The translations under genes and the position numbers were made by a program. A stretch of DNA of 64,000 nt from assembly GCF_910592395.1 (NCBI RefSeq), contig NC_088325.1:5425501-5489500 (forward strand). Direction: 5' to 3'. Numbering within the stretch: position 1 is the first letter of the stretch; every line of letters begins with the position of its first letter. The notes under the pieces were generated by a model. The model worked only from the letters and a program-made list of their open reading frames with translations, was not told the origin of the DNA and searched no databases. This document shows positions 24,038 through 33,913 of the stretch, piece by piece. The stretch is from Lineus longissimus (taxonomy: Eukaryota > Nemertea > Pilidiophora > Heteronemertea > Lineidae).

Positions 24038-24805
24038 ATGGTTACTGTAATGAACATAGATTCAAGTGACTATCCAGATCAGAGTTCAAGTGATTTAACA
24101 GTCAATCTCAAGACTGAAATTCAAGATGCATGTAGCATCACTTTAACTTTTGCAGTAATACCTTGTACATTCTACAACATAAGTGCAGCCAGGGAGAATA
24201 ACCGAATCAAAGTTAAGGGGTTTGATGTGGCAGAGATTACGCTACCAGATGGTCTCTATGACCTACAGAGCTTTTCAAAAGTATTTGCGGATAAGTTGAA
24301 AGAAAATAGTATGAGTAGAGGTGCTGTCAGATTTGATCTTGAAGAACCAACAGGTAAGGCCATCTTACACTTCCTAAAGAGAAAAAATGAGGCGCATTAT
24401 CAGATCTATTTTCTTGGTAAAAGTAATGAATTATTTGGCATGAAATCAGAATGGCCTTACCCTTTAGACAATAAAAGTAAGGATGATGTTGTAAGCGAGA
24501 AACCCATCAATTTTAGAACAATTAACCATTTTGTTTTTCACTGTGACATAATCGAATCTAATAGTGTATAAAGTAATGGTGAAGCATCTGATGTGCTAAC
24601 CACAAGACCAATAAAGGAAGCTAATGTTGGGGATTTAATAGCATACACATTTGAGAAACCAATAGCAATTCCCTGTAAACCAAGATTCAATAAGCTGAAT
24701 ATTCGCTTAACTGATGAAAAAGGTGACATCATCGATCTTAATGGTCATGATGTACAGTACCAATTGGTATTAACTCGAGCTATGCTCTCAGGGACACATC
24801 ATTGA
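24038..24805 (+). pseudogene. mCP: Minor capsid protein, nonsense codon (B)
   Basis: Same length (768 bp) as the intact A copy, but codon 178 is TAA (24569-24571) in place of TTA. The downstream 77 codons remain open in the same frame and end with the mini-repeat-encoded tail. A truncated product would lack the DEKG...DLNG C-terminal strand region. Confidence 0.88.
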
Positions 24806-24827
24806 AATTAAAATTCGTTGAAATTAA

Positions 24828-25286
24828 ATGGCTGGCATTGGTATGTTATTTGGATCTGCAATAATCAATGGATTAGCATTCACTGGATCCAGTTACCTTT
24901 TTAAAAAACTAGACAAGAATGGCTATGAGACTGAAATGAAGAGACATAATTTAGCTCAAGAGCAATTGCAAAGAGCATCCACAGAATGGGATGAGCATAG
25001 GAAAAGTACCGTTGACTTCGTTAATCTTGAATTAAAGAGAGAAAGAGACGCTTCTATTGATTTTAACAATACTGATTCAGCACTTACTGTTTACAATCAT
25101 TTACATCCAGAAAGAACTATTGTACTACCTCAGCGACCACAATTAAGTGATTACTACCAACCTAGTGATGAAATGAAGAAATACGAGTACCTATGGATTA
25201 TCCTAGGACTTAGTGGTTTAGGGTTAATAATTTATTATTTTACTAGGGTTAGAAAGACTAAGACCATTGATCGGACACAGTCCTGA
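24828..25286 (+). CDS. 152-aa two-TM Polinton protein (B)
   Basis: Intact homologue of the A gene, with a hydrophobic Gly-rich N-terminus, a charged middle and a C-terminal TM. A few substitutions (for example Lys/Met and Lys/Arg) separate it from A and C. Starts in TTAAATGG, 22 bp after the minor capsid stop. Confidence 0.8.
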   Translation: MAGIGMLFGSAIINGLAFTGSSYLFKKLDKNGYETEMKRHNLAQEQLQRASTEWDEHRKSTVDFVNLELKRERDASIDFNNTDSALTVYNHLHPERTIVLPQRPQLSDYYQPSDEMKKYEYLWIILGLSGLGLIIYYFTRVRKTKTIDRTQS

Positions 25287-25330
25287 TGATTGGACACAGT
25301 CCTGATGATCGGACACAGTCCTGATGATCA
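25262..25330. repeat. 20-bp tandem repeat between 152-aa gene and ATPase (B)
   Basis: Three or more units of GGACACAGTCCTGATGATC, overlapping the 3' end of the 152-aa gene and reaching the ATPase stop. A has two related units and C two. Confidence 0.85.
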
Positions 25331-25339
25331 GAAGCGGTA

Positions 25340-25960
25340 CTAAGATTTTTGATGTGAAAGAGTAAATCCAAATGGATGTTGTAGTCTAATGATCAGTTTT
25401 GATCCTTTTTTCATCTTAAGTTCTTCTATGTAGTACTGTCTTTTCTCCTTAGGAATAACACTGTTTTCTTCTAAGGCATCTTTCATGGCTGATTCATCCT
25501 TGTTAAAGAACAGGACTAAAATTCTTATGTTCTCTCTGTAGTCCTTGACAACTGAATTGTACTTCTGAACTAGTAACCAAACAGTGAGATTGTAGTGCCT
25601 GCCGGAAAAGGCAAGATTACATAACTCGGACACCTTCTTTTTTGTGTCTCTCAAATTAGCACAGTCATCAATGAGGAATAATGTGTTAGAACCAGCAAAG
25701 GTCAGAGTAGCAAACTGAAGCACAAGGTCCAAATTACTGGCCACAGCTTCGGGATTAACTATGTAGACGTTCTTGTCTTGGTAAATCCATTTCCTTTCAT
25801 ATGTCTTATTGTTGAAATATGTTGGACAGAAAATGACTATGTTCTGGAACTTGTGCCGATACTCCTTTTCTAAGAGGTCAAGGGCAAAATATGTCTTACC
25901 ACAATTGGTAACACCAGAAATTAACATATTGTGTGGCTCGTAAATAAATACTTCACTCAT
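25340..25960 (-). CDS. ATP: A32-like DNA-packaging ATPase (B)
   Basis: 206-aa P-loop ATPase. Walker A is GVTNCGKT at residues 16-23; Walker B is the LFLIDD strand near residues 93-98; a conserved polar segment (LLVQKYNS) follows, as expected for the FtsK/HerA-type genome-packaging ATPases of Polintons and related DNA viruses. It is the only minus-strand gene in this half of the element, and its ATG is 4 bp from the integrase ATG on the other strand. Confidence 0.93.
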   Translation of the reverse strand: MSEVFIYEPHNMLISGVTNCGKTYFALDLLEKEYRHKFQNIVIFCPTYFNNKTYERKWIYQDKNVYIVNPEAVASNLDLVLQFATLTFAGSNTLFLIDDCANLRDTKKKVSELCNLAFSGRHYNLTVWLLVQKYNSVVKDYRENIRILVLFFNKDESAMKDALEENSVIPKEKRQYYIEELKMKKGSKLIIRLQHPFGFTLSHQKS

Positions 25961-25970
25961 TTAAATGAAT
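25955..25970. promoter_or_regulatory. Shared divergent start site of ATPase and integrase (B)
   Basis: The two start codons face away from each other in CATTTAAATG, so the TTAA between them serves both genes and each start reads TTAAATG. Any promoter for one gene must lie inside the coding DNA of the other. The same arrangement is at 59142-59157 in C. Confidence 0.6.
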
Positions 25971-27086
25971 GTAAAGGATGACAAACAGCAGTATCTAAGG
26001 GATTTGTACTACAACCCCGAGAGTCCCGTGGCTTACAGTTCTTTGAGTAAAATCTGGAAACAGGTCAAGGAAGATATGACTTCGTCACGAGAGCAGAGCT
26101 CAGGAAAACTTATTAAACAAAAAGAAGTGAAAGAATTTCGAGAAACACTACCAACTCACCAACTACACAAACCGGCCATTAAGAAATTCACCTTCAGGAA
26201 GACAATGGTATCGTACATCGATCAACAATGGCAAGCAGATCTTGTGGACATGCAAAAATTTGAGAAACAGAATAAGGGTTTCAGATTCATTTTAACAGTC
26301 ATAGATCTATTTAGTCGTTTTTCTTGGGCTCTAGCAGTTAAGAGTAAGAGGGGAGAAGAAATCAGAGATGCATTTAAAGTGATATTTGAGGAAGCAAAAC
26401 CAACGAAAATCCAGTTTGATGACGGTAAAGAATTTTACAACAAACACTTCAAGGAACTCTTAACAGAAAATGACATAAAATGGTTCTCCACAAAATCTGA
26501 TAAGAAGGCAGCGGTAGTAGAGAGATTCAATAGAACCCTTAAAGAAAAAATGTGGCGTTATTTCACCGCTAAGGAGACAGACAAGTGGATTGACGTTCTG
26601 GATGACCTGGTCAGCGGCTACAATAACACATTTCACTCATCAATAGGTATGAAACCTGTAGACGCCAGAAAGATGGAAAACGAAGGAACAGTGTGGTACA
26701 ATCTTTACGGTCTTCACCTCAAAGAGACATTTGGTAATCCAAAGTACAAAGTAGGTGACAGTGTAAGAATTTCAAAGTACAAGTCCATTTTCGGTAAAGG
26801 TTACATGCCCAACTACACTGAGGAGGTGTTCCAAATCAAACAGATCATCTTTACTCACCCTATCGTCTACCAGCTTGAGGATTACCACAAAGAAGAAATT
26901 CAAGGATATTTCTATGAAGAGGAATTGAGCTATGTTCCTAATCCTGACCAGCTAGAGTACAAGATCGAGAAAATCCTAAGGTACAAGACCAGTAAAGGCA
27001 AGAAATACGGATTAGTGAAGTGGAAGGGTTACAGTGATAAGTTCAATGAATGGTTACCAGTTTCTGATATCAAATCATTGAAATGA
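25965..27086 (+). CDS. INT: Retroviral-type integrase with chromodomain (B)
   Basis: 373-aa Polinton integrase, predicted to cut and join element ends, giving 6-bp target duplications. The rve core has WQADLVDM (catalytic D92), IQFDDGKEF (D152) and VERFNRTLK (E186). A C-terminal chromodomain spans about residues 328-372, with a VKWKGY core and the aromatic W of NEWLP, likely guiding insertion to particular chromatin. Residues about 38-46 (TSSREQSS) come from a 27-bp mini-repeat absent from C. Open throughout, unlike the C copy. Confidence 0.95.
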   Translation: MNVKDDKQQYLRDLYYNPESPVAYSSLSKIWKQVKEDMTSSREQSSGKLIKQKEVKEFRETLPTHQLHKPAIKKFTFRKTMVSYIDQQWQADLVDMQKFEKQNKGFRFILTVIDLFSRFSWALAVKSKRGEEIRDAFKVIFEEAKPTKIQFDDGKEFYNKHFKELLTENDIKWFSTKSDKKAAVVERFNRTLKEKMWRYFTAKETDKWIDVLDDLVSGYNNTFHSSIGMKPVDARKMENEGTVWYNLYGLHLKETFGNPKYKVGDSVRISKYKSIFGKGYMPNYTEEVFQIKQIIFTHPIVYQLEDYHKEEIQGYFYEEELSYVPNPDQLEYKIEKILRYKTSKGKKYGLVKWKGYSDKFNEWLPVSDIKSLK

Positions 27087-27174
27087 AATAAAGTCTCTAA
27101 AGTGACTTAAGTCACAAGAACAAGTTCGAAAAACGTAATTTAAAAAAAAAATGTCCTACTAAATAAAGAAAAAA

Positions 27175-28399
27175 ATGGAGGGAGCAATATTTGATAATCA
27201 AAATGGCATGATGAATCAAAATGGTATGATGAATCAGAATAATATGATGAATCATGATAATATGATGAATCAGAATATTCATAAGTTTTTGTATTATTTG
27301 CATCAAAATAATATGTTAATCAAAATCTGATAAATCAGATTATGTTAAATCAAAATATGATAAATCAGTTTATCTTAAATCAGATTATGTTAAATCAAAA
27401 CATGGAATATCAAAACATGGAAAATCAAAATATGATAAATCAGAATAATATGATAAATCAGAATAATATGATGAATCAAAACATGGAAAATCAGAATATT
27501 ATATGATAAATCAAAACATGGAAAATCAACCTACAATTTATTGTGTTAAGTGCTGTGAGAAGAAACCTGAAATTAATTTTGAAAAGAACAGGCGTAATAA
27601 ACTACTTGATTACTGTAAAGAATGTGGTTCAAGTAAAATCAAGGGATGTAATAAATGTTATGAAATTAAATTACTAAGTGATGGTGAATTTGGTAAAAAC
27701 GGAAATAGAGGTAACTGCAGATCATGTTTTAATTCATATTACAAAAAGGATTACCTTGACCAAAATGGTAATAGAGACAGACACAAAATTAGAGTTGGTC
27801 TAAACCGCATTTCTAAGGGAGAGTGTACTCGAGCTCTGCTCTCAGGACGAAGTCCGACCGGTAATTCATCATTCAATCTAGGATGTACAGACAGTTTCTT
27901 CTCACAGTGGTTAGAGTACCAGAGGAGTCTATCTCCAATAGGACAAAGTCCCGAGAACAGAGTTCGAATAGTAGAAGAAGAGTTGGATCATGTCTTACCA
28001 ATCAAGGAATTCAAAGATACACCTGAACTGTGCTTTGCTTGGTTTAACATGAGACCAATGGAAAAGACAGAAAACAGACAGAAGAGTGCTAAAGTAGACT
28101 ACACACTATTTAAGGATCAATTGGATAGGTCAATGGATTTCATGGTAAAAATGAGAAGTGAAAACTGGTTTGTCTTTCGAGACCAGGATGTAATACCAGA
28201 TTGGAAAATAGTGATATCACAGCATTTCGGGGATTATCTTCGTGATGAAAATATGATTCTGCTTGATAGATTATCGAATTTAAATAATAACATGAGAATG
28301 AACCAGAACATTAACATATGTAGTCAGACAGAAATCATAAACGAGATGATTAAGTTGAATAATAGACTTGAAAGAAATTTACTCTTTGCAGTGAATTGA
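27175..28399 (+). pseudogene. Zn-knuckle/HNH protein with Asn-rich N-terminus, broken (B)
   Basis: Homologue of 60334-61493 in C. Two frame-changing indels in the repetitive N-terminus (near 27319 and 27500) break it, but from 27503 a 298-codon frame is open. That part has CxxC pairs (CVKC, CKEC, CNKC, CRSC) and an HNH-like signature: LDHVLP, then FNMRPM and an Asn/Lys-rich end. An 11-residue RALLSGRSPTG segment (27830-27862) is an in-frame mini-repeat missing in C. Role may be DNA cleavage during replication or packaging (inference). Confidence 0.78.
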
Positions 28400-28418
28400 T
28401 TTTATTTTACTTAATTAA

Positions 28419-28679
28419 ATGAATAGAACTTGGGGTTACACAAAACGACCACGTAATTGGAAAGAAAGATTAGAACGATTTCATAGAGAATTAGAGGCAG
28501 AAGTAGAGTCAAAGTTGGAGCCTGGTCCCGAAAAACCTTTAAAACCTGCTGGGTTAGAAAAACCTGTTGGGTCAGAAAAACCTTTAAAATTTAATGTACA
28601 ACAAAAACCTGTAGTGTCTGCAAGATCAACACTAAACACTAGAAATGACAGAACAACTGATTCTAGTTATTCCCACTAA
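28419..28679 (+). CDS. Basic, Pro-rich 86-aa protein (B)
   Basis: Unrecognised small protein. A basic amphipathic N-terminus (WKERLERFHRELEAEVESKL) is followed by repeats of EKP(L/V)(K/G) type. C has nine more residues made of extra AGTEKP units, so the repeat number varies. Starts in TTAATTAAATGAAT, 19 bp after the HNH gene. Confidence 0.7.
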   Translation: MNRTWGYTKRPRNWKERLERFHRELEAEVESKLEPGPEKPLKPAGLEKPVGSEKPLKFNVQQKPVVSARSTLNTRNDRTTDSSYSH

Positions 28680-28683
28680 TTAA

Positions 28684-29343
28684 ATGGATGGAGACAATAA
28701 GGTTTATCCAGATTTAAGTAATTTAAACTCTGAAAGTCATTTAAACTATGAAAGGTCTGAAAAGCATACAGAAAGTAACCCTCAGGCTTTCAGACTACAA
28801 CAAATATGTGATGTTAAGAGTTTCTTAGAAAGCGAGATTGAATTTAGAAGAAAGATATTTTCAAAGTACAAAAAAGCATTTAACGTAATTACTGGCATTA
28901 GCCACTTCCTTAATTTTGCCAGCGTTGCAGCTGGCTCTGTTGGTGTTTCCGCTCTAGCTGGTGTCATCACGGCACCGATAGGCTTAGCTTTGGGTGGCGT
29001 AACAATAGGTAGTGCCATTATTTCATCAGCCTTAGGCTGGGAGAAAAAGAATATTCTAAGGAAAATTGAAAAACATGAGAATATCAGAATGTTGGCAATT
29101 TCAAAACTGAACACAATCAATGATTTGGTTAGTAAAGCCTTAACCGATTCTCACATATCTACAGATGGGTTTACTTTGATTCTCAAGGAGAAGGAGAAAT
29201 ACATTTCGATGAAAAATGCCATTAGGAAAAAACAAAGGGAGGCAAGTTCAGCTGTTGATGTAGAGTCTTTAAAGAAGACTTTTTTAGAAGAAGGAAAAAA
29301 ACTAGCACAGACAGAGATGCTAGAAAAACTAAAAGTTCAGTAA
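28684..29343 (+). CDS. 219-aa protein with Gly/Ala-rich membrane segment (B)
   Basis: Function unknown. Residues about 65-120 form a long Gly/Ala/Ile hydrophobic stretch, like a membrane-inserting hairpin, flanked by charged helices. The C-terminal half is Lys/Glu-rich and may be coiled. Proteins of this layout are, from memory, common beside Polinton genes in invertebrates; a role in membrane penetration or virion assembly is only inference. Near its end lies GGA AAA AAA C, and the -1 frame from there stays open for 96 codons (see 29301-29591). Starts in AATTAAATGG. Confidence 0.75.
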   Translation: MDGDNKVYPDLSNLNSESHLNYERSEKHTESNPQAFRLQQICDVKSFLESEIEFRRKIFSKYKKAFNVITGISHFLNFASVAAGSVGVSALAGVITAPIGLALGGVTIGSAIISSALGWEKKNILRKIEKHENIRMLAISKLNTINDLVSKALTDSHISTDGFTLILKEKEKYISMKNAIRKKQREASSAVDVESLKKTFLEEGKKLAQTEMLEKLKVQ

Positions 29344-29591
29344 ATAAAACAGGACCCGGACTACGTCCAGAGAACAAAGTTCGACTCGAGCTATGCTCTC
29401 AAGACGAAGTCGGACTAGGACAAAGTCCAGAGAGCAAAGCTCGACTTGAGCTATGCTCTCAAGACGAAGTCGGACTAAATAGTCCTAATCCTAATGTGGT
29501 GTATCACTATCACTATTATCATTACTTTGGTGTAAGGGGTGAATTTCACCAAGTAGCACTACCATCAGCACCACCCTATTCATTAGTTTAA
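29301..29591 (+). other. Possible -1 frameshift extension with PSAP tail (B)
   Basis: From the A7 run at 29295-29301, the -1 frame has no stop for 96 codons, passes the 219-aa stop and ends at TAA 29589. It lacks an ATG. The tail starts at PNPNVVYHYHYYH and ends LPSAPPYSLV. In C the same tail is in the same -1 frame although 117 bp of mini-repeats are absent there. This suggests a translated extension by slippage; it could equally be a relic of an older gene. Confidence 0.45.
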
Positions 29592-30063
29592 TCGAGCTAT
29601 GCTCTCAGGACGAAGTCGGACTAGGACAAAGTCCAGAGAACAAAGTCCGACTCGAGCTATGCTCTCAAGACGAAGTCGGACTAAATAGTCCTAATCCTAA
29701 TGTGGTGTATCACTATCACTATTATCATGACTTTGGTGTTAGGGATGAATTTCACCAAGTAGCACTACCATCAGCACCACCCTATTCATTAGTTTAATCG
29801 AGCTATGCTCTCAGGACGAAGTCGGACTAGGACAAAGTCCAGAGAACAAAGTCCGACTCGAGCTATGCTCTCAAGACGAAGTCGGACTAAATAGTCCTAA
29901 TCCTAATGTGGTGTATCACTATCACTATTATCATGACTTTGGTGTTAGGGATGAATTTCACCAAGTAACACTACCATCAGCACCACCCTATTCATTAGTT
30001 TAATCGAGCTATGCTCTCAGGACGAAGTCGGACTAGGACAAAGTCCAGAGAACAAAGTCCGAC
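29386..30063. repeat. 206-bp tandem repeat, three units plus a partial one (B)
   Basis: Units begin at 29386, 29592, 29798 and 30004 (exact 206-bp period). Each holds two or more double-hairpin mini-repeats and the AATCCTAATGTGGTG...TTCATTAGTTTAA segment that encodes the PSAP tail. C has the segment once. The array lies between the convergent 219-aa and PolB genes. Confidence 0.93.
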
Positions 30064-33000
30064 TCAAGCGAAGTTTGAATCGCTGTAATCTATGTAGCCT
30101 TCATAATACATTCCAAATGGTAAGGTGCTTATTCCATCTTCAAGTATGAACCTCTTGTCATCAAAAGGACTGATGCTTTTTTTGTCAACTTCTTCCAAAT
30201 AGATTTGGTGTTTATCTGATCTTAAGTGTCTCATCTTGTGGTAAAATGACCTACTCTTTTCAAGACAATCAACATAGTCATCAAATGAGATATTTCTCCT
30301 TACTACATTCTTGGCAATACCCTTTAATTTCTTAGAATCGTAATCTTTTGTCGAGCCTTGCTCTCCAGACATAGTCTTGGTCCTGTAAGCGTACATCTTA
30401 CTTCTCAGGGCAATGAATTCAGTCATCTCTACTCCTCCTAGCTCATCCTTAAAGTAGCCTGGTACCTTCTTTTTACTGGTATCATAGAGTGGATGATCTT
30501 TTGGATAATTACTGAAATCAAAATAGTGTCTCAACTCCTTTAAGTCTTTAGTTAAGTCATCAGTATTAATGTTAAGTACAAAGGAATCTGTATCTAGATA
30601 CAGCAGTTCAATATTTTTCTCACCAAAGTACGGTTGAAGAACTTCATAATAGAATTCATACATTAATAATTTAGACAATTCAAGTACTGAAGCTCCTATG
30701 TAGATTGGTTTGTTGAATTTCATTGATGTTTTCCTCATGCTAATAGCAGCATTATGTTCGTCAAATACGCATATCGATGAAAACCTGGGATTGGCCATTA
30801 CATTCCTGGCTCTCTCCCCGTCCGATACAAATTCAATTTCAACCCTGTTCCTTACATTCTCACAAGTCTTTCCGTAGAACGCATTATTCATGAGCTTAAA
30901 ATAGTCTTTCTCAAAATCAGTCTTAGAATCCATACGTCTTTTAGTGTTAAAATCAATGTATGGTGCTAACCACTTTGATTGTTTAAAGCTTATCACTGAA
31001 TGAACCCTCTTAAGTACCATTCCGTGCTTTAGGTAAAATTGTAGCATTCTGTAATGCACTATGTAATTAGTTTTATCCTTTTGTGTTAGTATTAGTTTCT
31101 CTACATTTGATCTTTTATCATCACCCAGTAACTCTCTCTGGTAAGGACTTAATTCATCATCTTCAATAAAGAGAGATTCGGGACAGAATGGAAAGTTCCT
31201 TGACTTAAATTTAATATTTCCTGGATACTCCAAATCAACCTCTAAGAAGTAGCCTACTTCACTATCACTTGGAATTGCCATAATCTGCTCTTTACTGATA
31301 ACATTCATGTTAAGTCGAGCTTTGTCCTGAGAGCATAGCTCGAGTGGATCAATATCTATCATTTCAAAACTACCATAGGGTTGAGGTTCCATCATGGACC
31401 AGCCGTAGAGATTATTTGCGTCTACGTAGAGTAGTTTGTGGTGTTCATCTGCCTTGACATGTCTTGTTCCCATAACACCCGAAATTCCACCTCGTATTGC
31501 TTTCTCAAAAGTAAGTAAGATGTTGGTATCAGTCAGTAGTTCTAGATTTATTCCTGTGTACTTCAAACCAGCTTGCCAGGTTAGGCCTGGTGCCGAGTAA
31601 CAGTGACATGGATCTATCTGAAAGTAGTTCAAATTGACATCCCTGAATTTCTCAAATAAATCAGCTAAAAGGATCACATCAGTTTTGAGGTAGAGGTCAA
31701 TGAACTCACCGTGATTCCTGATCTTGAAATGATCCCATATTACCTTAGCCTCATCATAGGCAGAATCAGGTGCCATTTCATTTTTCAATTCGTCAAAAAC
31801 ATAGACTTTTCTAGGTAAGTAACATTGTAGCTTTCATGTGATGTGTAAAAAGAGTAAGGTACTGAACCCTTCTTCCTCAATAGCTTAAAGTCAGTGGTAT
31901 TTGGGAACAGCTGTCTGGTAATTTTAAAATCATCATCCAACATTGATTTGGTTATGTTGTCTAAACTGGACTGCAGGAATCTGTACGAGTCCAAAAACCT
32001 GAAACAACCGAACTGAAATGAGATGTATTCCTCTGATGTTTTGGCAAGTATTTTCAGTTTCTTGTACTTCGGTAGCTTATTCATTAATTCTTTAATAAAT
32101 AAGTGAGAATCGTAATTACTGAGATTGTGAAAAAACACTGGAACAAACATAGCTTTCTTTTCATTCAAATTACACGAGTTGTGAGCAGCACCTCGATATC
32201 TACCACAGTAGTGATCATGATCCTTGACCTTGTCATATCCCAAAGGTTGATTACAATAGTAACGATGTGTTTCTAATTGATATTTATGCCAGTCTTCATC
32301 TGTCATTGTTAGAGGAAAGTTACAGTTCAATAAATTAGAGAATTGTTCTTCCATCCTGATTAACCAATTACAGAACACATCTACAACATCAGCACCCCTG
32401 TGAGACACATACTGGCTACTGTAAATGTGTGTGTAGTCTGAGTGAACATAAACACCAACAGCTGATGCATTTTGTTTAAAACGTTTTTTAGTGGTAACAG
32501 TGGTATCTGTCTGAGGACGAAGTCCGACTCGAGCTCTGCTCTGAGTTGTGTCGGACTTTGTCCTGAGAGCAGAGCTCGAGTTATCATTGACTGTTGTGCT
32601 TATCGCTTCGAAATCAGCATAGATAACAAACGGAACTCTATTTTTGAATGAGTGTTTTTCAAATTTAATTTGTGACCATTTACTGTTAGGTGGAGGCAAA
32701 GTAATCTTACAGTAATCGTGTTCTCCACATTTCTTTTTATGCTTATCTAGTGTTGACTTCCTGTAAAAGTAATTCATGCATCTCCTGCAAAGATACACTC
32801 TATGAGCTAGTGTCCTGAAGAAAAGATTGATGTCTCTTATGTACATGAAATGGTCCTTGAAATACAGCAGATCGATGACATCATCATCATCATAATTCTT
32901 GGACAGGTAGAGAGGTTCTAGTTTTGCCTCACAGGTGCTCTTAGCCCATTCGTTCTCTAACTTGAACACATTAATCTTGAGATTATTATCACTCTCTATC

Positions 33001-33857
33001 TTAGGGATATCCTTTTGAATACATACAGGAAATGATTTGATTTTGATATCAGTAGTTTTCGAACTCTGTTCTCGTGACGAAGTCATTTCTAGCATATCAG
33101 TAGTGATATTTAATGTACTCTCGAGCTCTGCTCTCAGGACAAAGTCCGTCTCTGGATTTTCTTTCAGATATTTAGCGGCCAATAAAGACCAGAGAAAACA
33201 TTTATTGTCATTTGATTCCACATTTATTACTGCTTTTGTTTTAAATGGTAATTTAGTGTAATGACCACCTTTACACCTCTTGTAAGAACAGATGGTCATG
33301 TTACAAGACTCTATTTTATTTAAAGTAAGTCCAGAACCTTGAAAGTACCTTTCCTCAATCTGTGTCTTAATGTAGTTTAACTGGTTGGTTATGGCATAAA
33401 TTGCCTGGTTCCTTGAAATTATGCTTTCCATTGGAGACTGTATGGGGTGTGTTACACTTTCACCCTGACGATCAAACTGAGCAAATACTGATATGCTAAT
33501 TTTGTGATGGTAATCATTGAGTTGAAATAATACCTCCTCTAATTTATCTCTGTATTCATACACTTGTTTAGCTTCTCTGTCAATCTTCAAACTAATGGTG
33601 ACTACAGGCTTTCCATATTGTTTTACTATTTCTATTCCACTCACTTTCTTTATGCCATCTAGCTCATTTTCCTCAAATGCAAGTTTCTTATCCATAGTTT
33701 TAGGGATCAGTGATTGGGCTCGGGGTTGAGCAATAGGGACATAATCCGGATTTAATTTACTTAAGTGACCTTTGGTTCTCCTGTGAATAGCCATATTATT
33801 GTAGGATATGTACTTGTCACATGTAGTGCAAAGTATTTTCTGATTCTTATCAGTCAT
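30064..33857 (-). pseudogene. POLB: Protein-primed-type DNA polymerase B, frameshifted (B)
   Basis: Polinton PolB of about 1264 codons, one base short of a whole frame; the break lies near 31790-31835, where a 690-codon first part meets a 574-codon second part. N-terminal C2H2-like fingers (CTTCDKY, CRRCMNYF) and the DNKCFLWSLLA segment precede the exonuclease domain (YADFEAI, HNLSNYDSH, LDSYRFL), within which lies a Cys/His endonuclease-VII-like motif (DHDHYCGRYRGAAHNSC). Polymerase motifs are DANNLYG (A), MNNAFYGKTCEN (B) and YLDTDSF (C). I chose the ATG at 33857 (TAAATAGAATG), not the upstream TTG. At least five mini-repeats are inserted in frame. Confidence 0.93.
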
Positions 33858-33913
33858 TCTATTTATTAGATTAAAATTTATTAAATTCAATAAATCTCTT
33901 GAATTAAATAGAA
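33858..33913. promoter_or_regulatory. Divergent PolB / second minor-capsid-like promoter region
   Basis: 56 AT-rich bases separate the two opposite start codons. Both starts are preceded by TAAATAGA(A): AATAAATAGAATG for PolB and TTAAATAGAAATG for the other gene, a near mirror arrangement. Confidence 0.5.

Noticed and set aside
25262-25330. CTGATGA in the 20-bp repeats and GGACGAAGTCC in the mini-repeats suggested hammerhead ribozymes
   Set aside because: A hammerhead needs CTGATGA, a stem, GAAA and a third stem in one unit. The two parts never occur together in that order, and GAAA is missing.
28782-29120. 112-codon minus-strand frame inside the 219-aa gene (also 61903-62241 in C)
   Set aside because: Antisense shadow of a hydrophobic, Lys-rich gene; its conservation follows from the sense gene.
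29344-30063. Mini-repeat cluster considered as a CRISPR array
   Set aside because: No uniform unique spacers; units abut, invert and lie in genes of an animal transposon.
33858-33890. Upstream extension of PolB to 33890
   Set aside because: That start is a TTG; the ATG at 33857 has the TAAATAGA context shared by other genes of the element.
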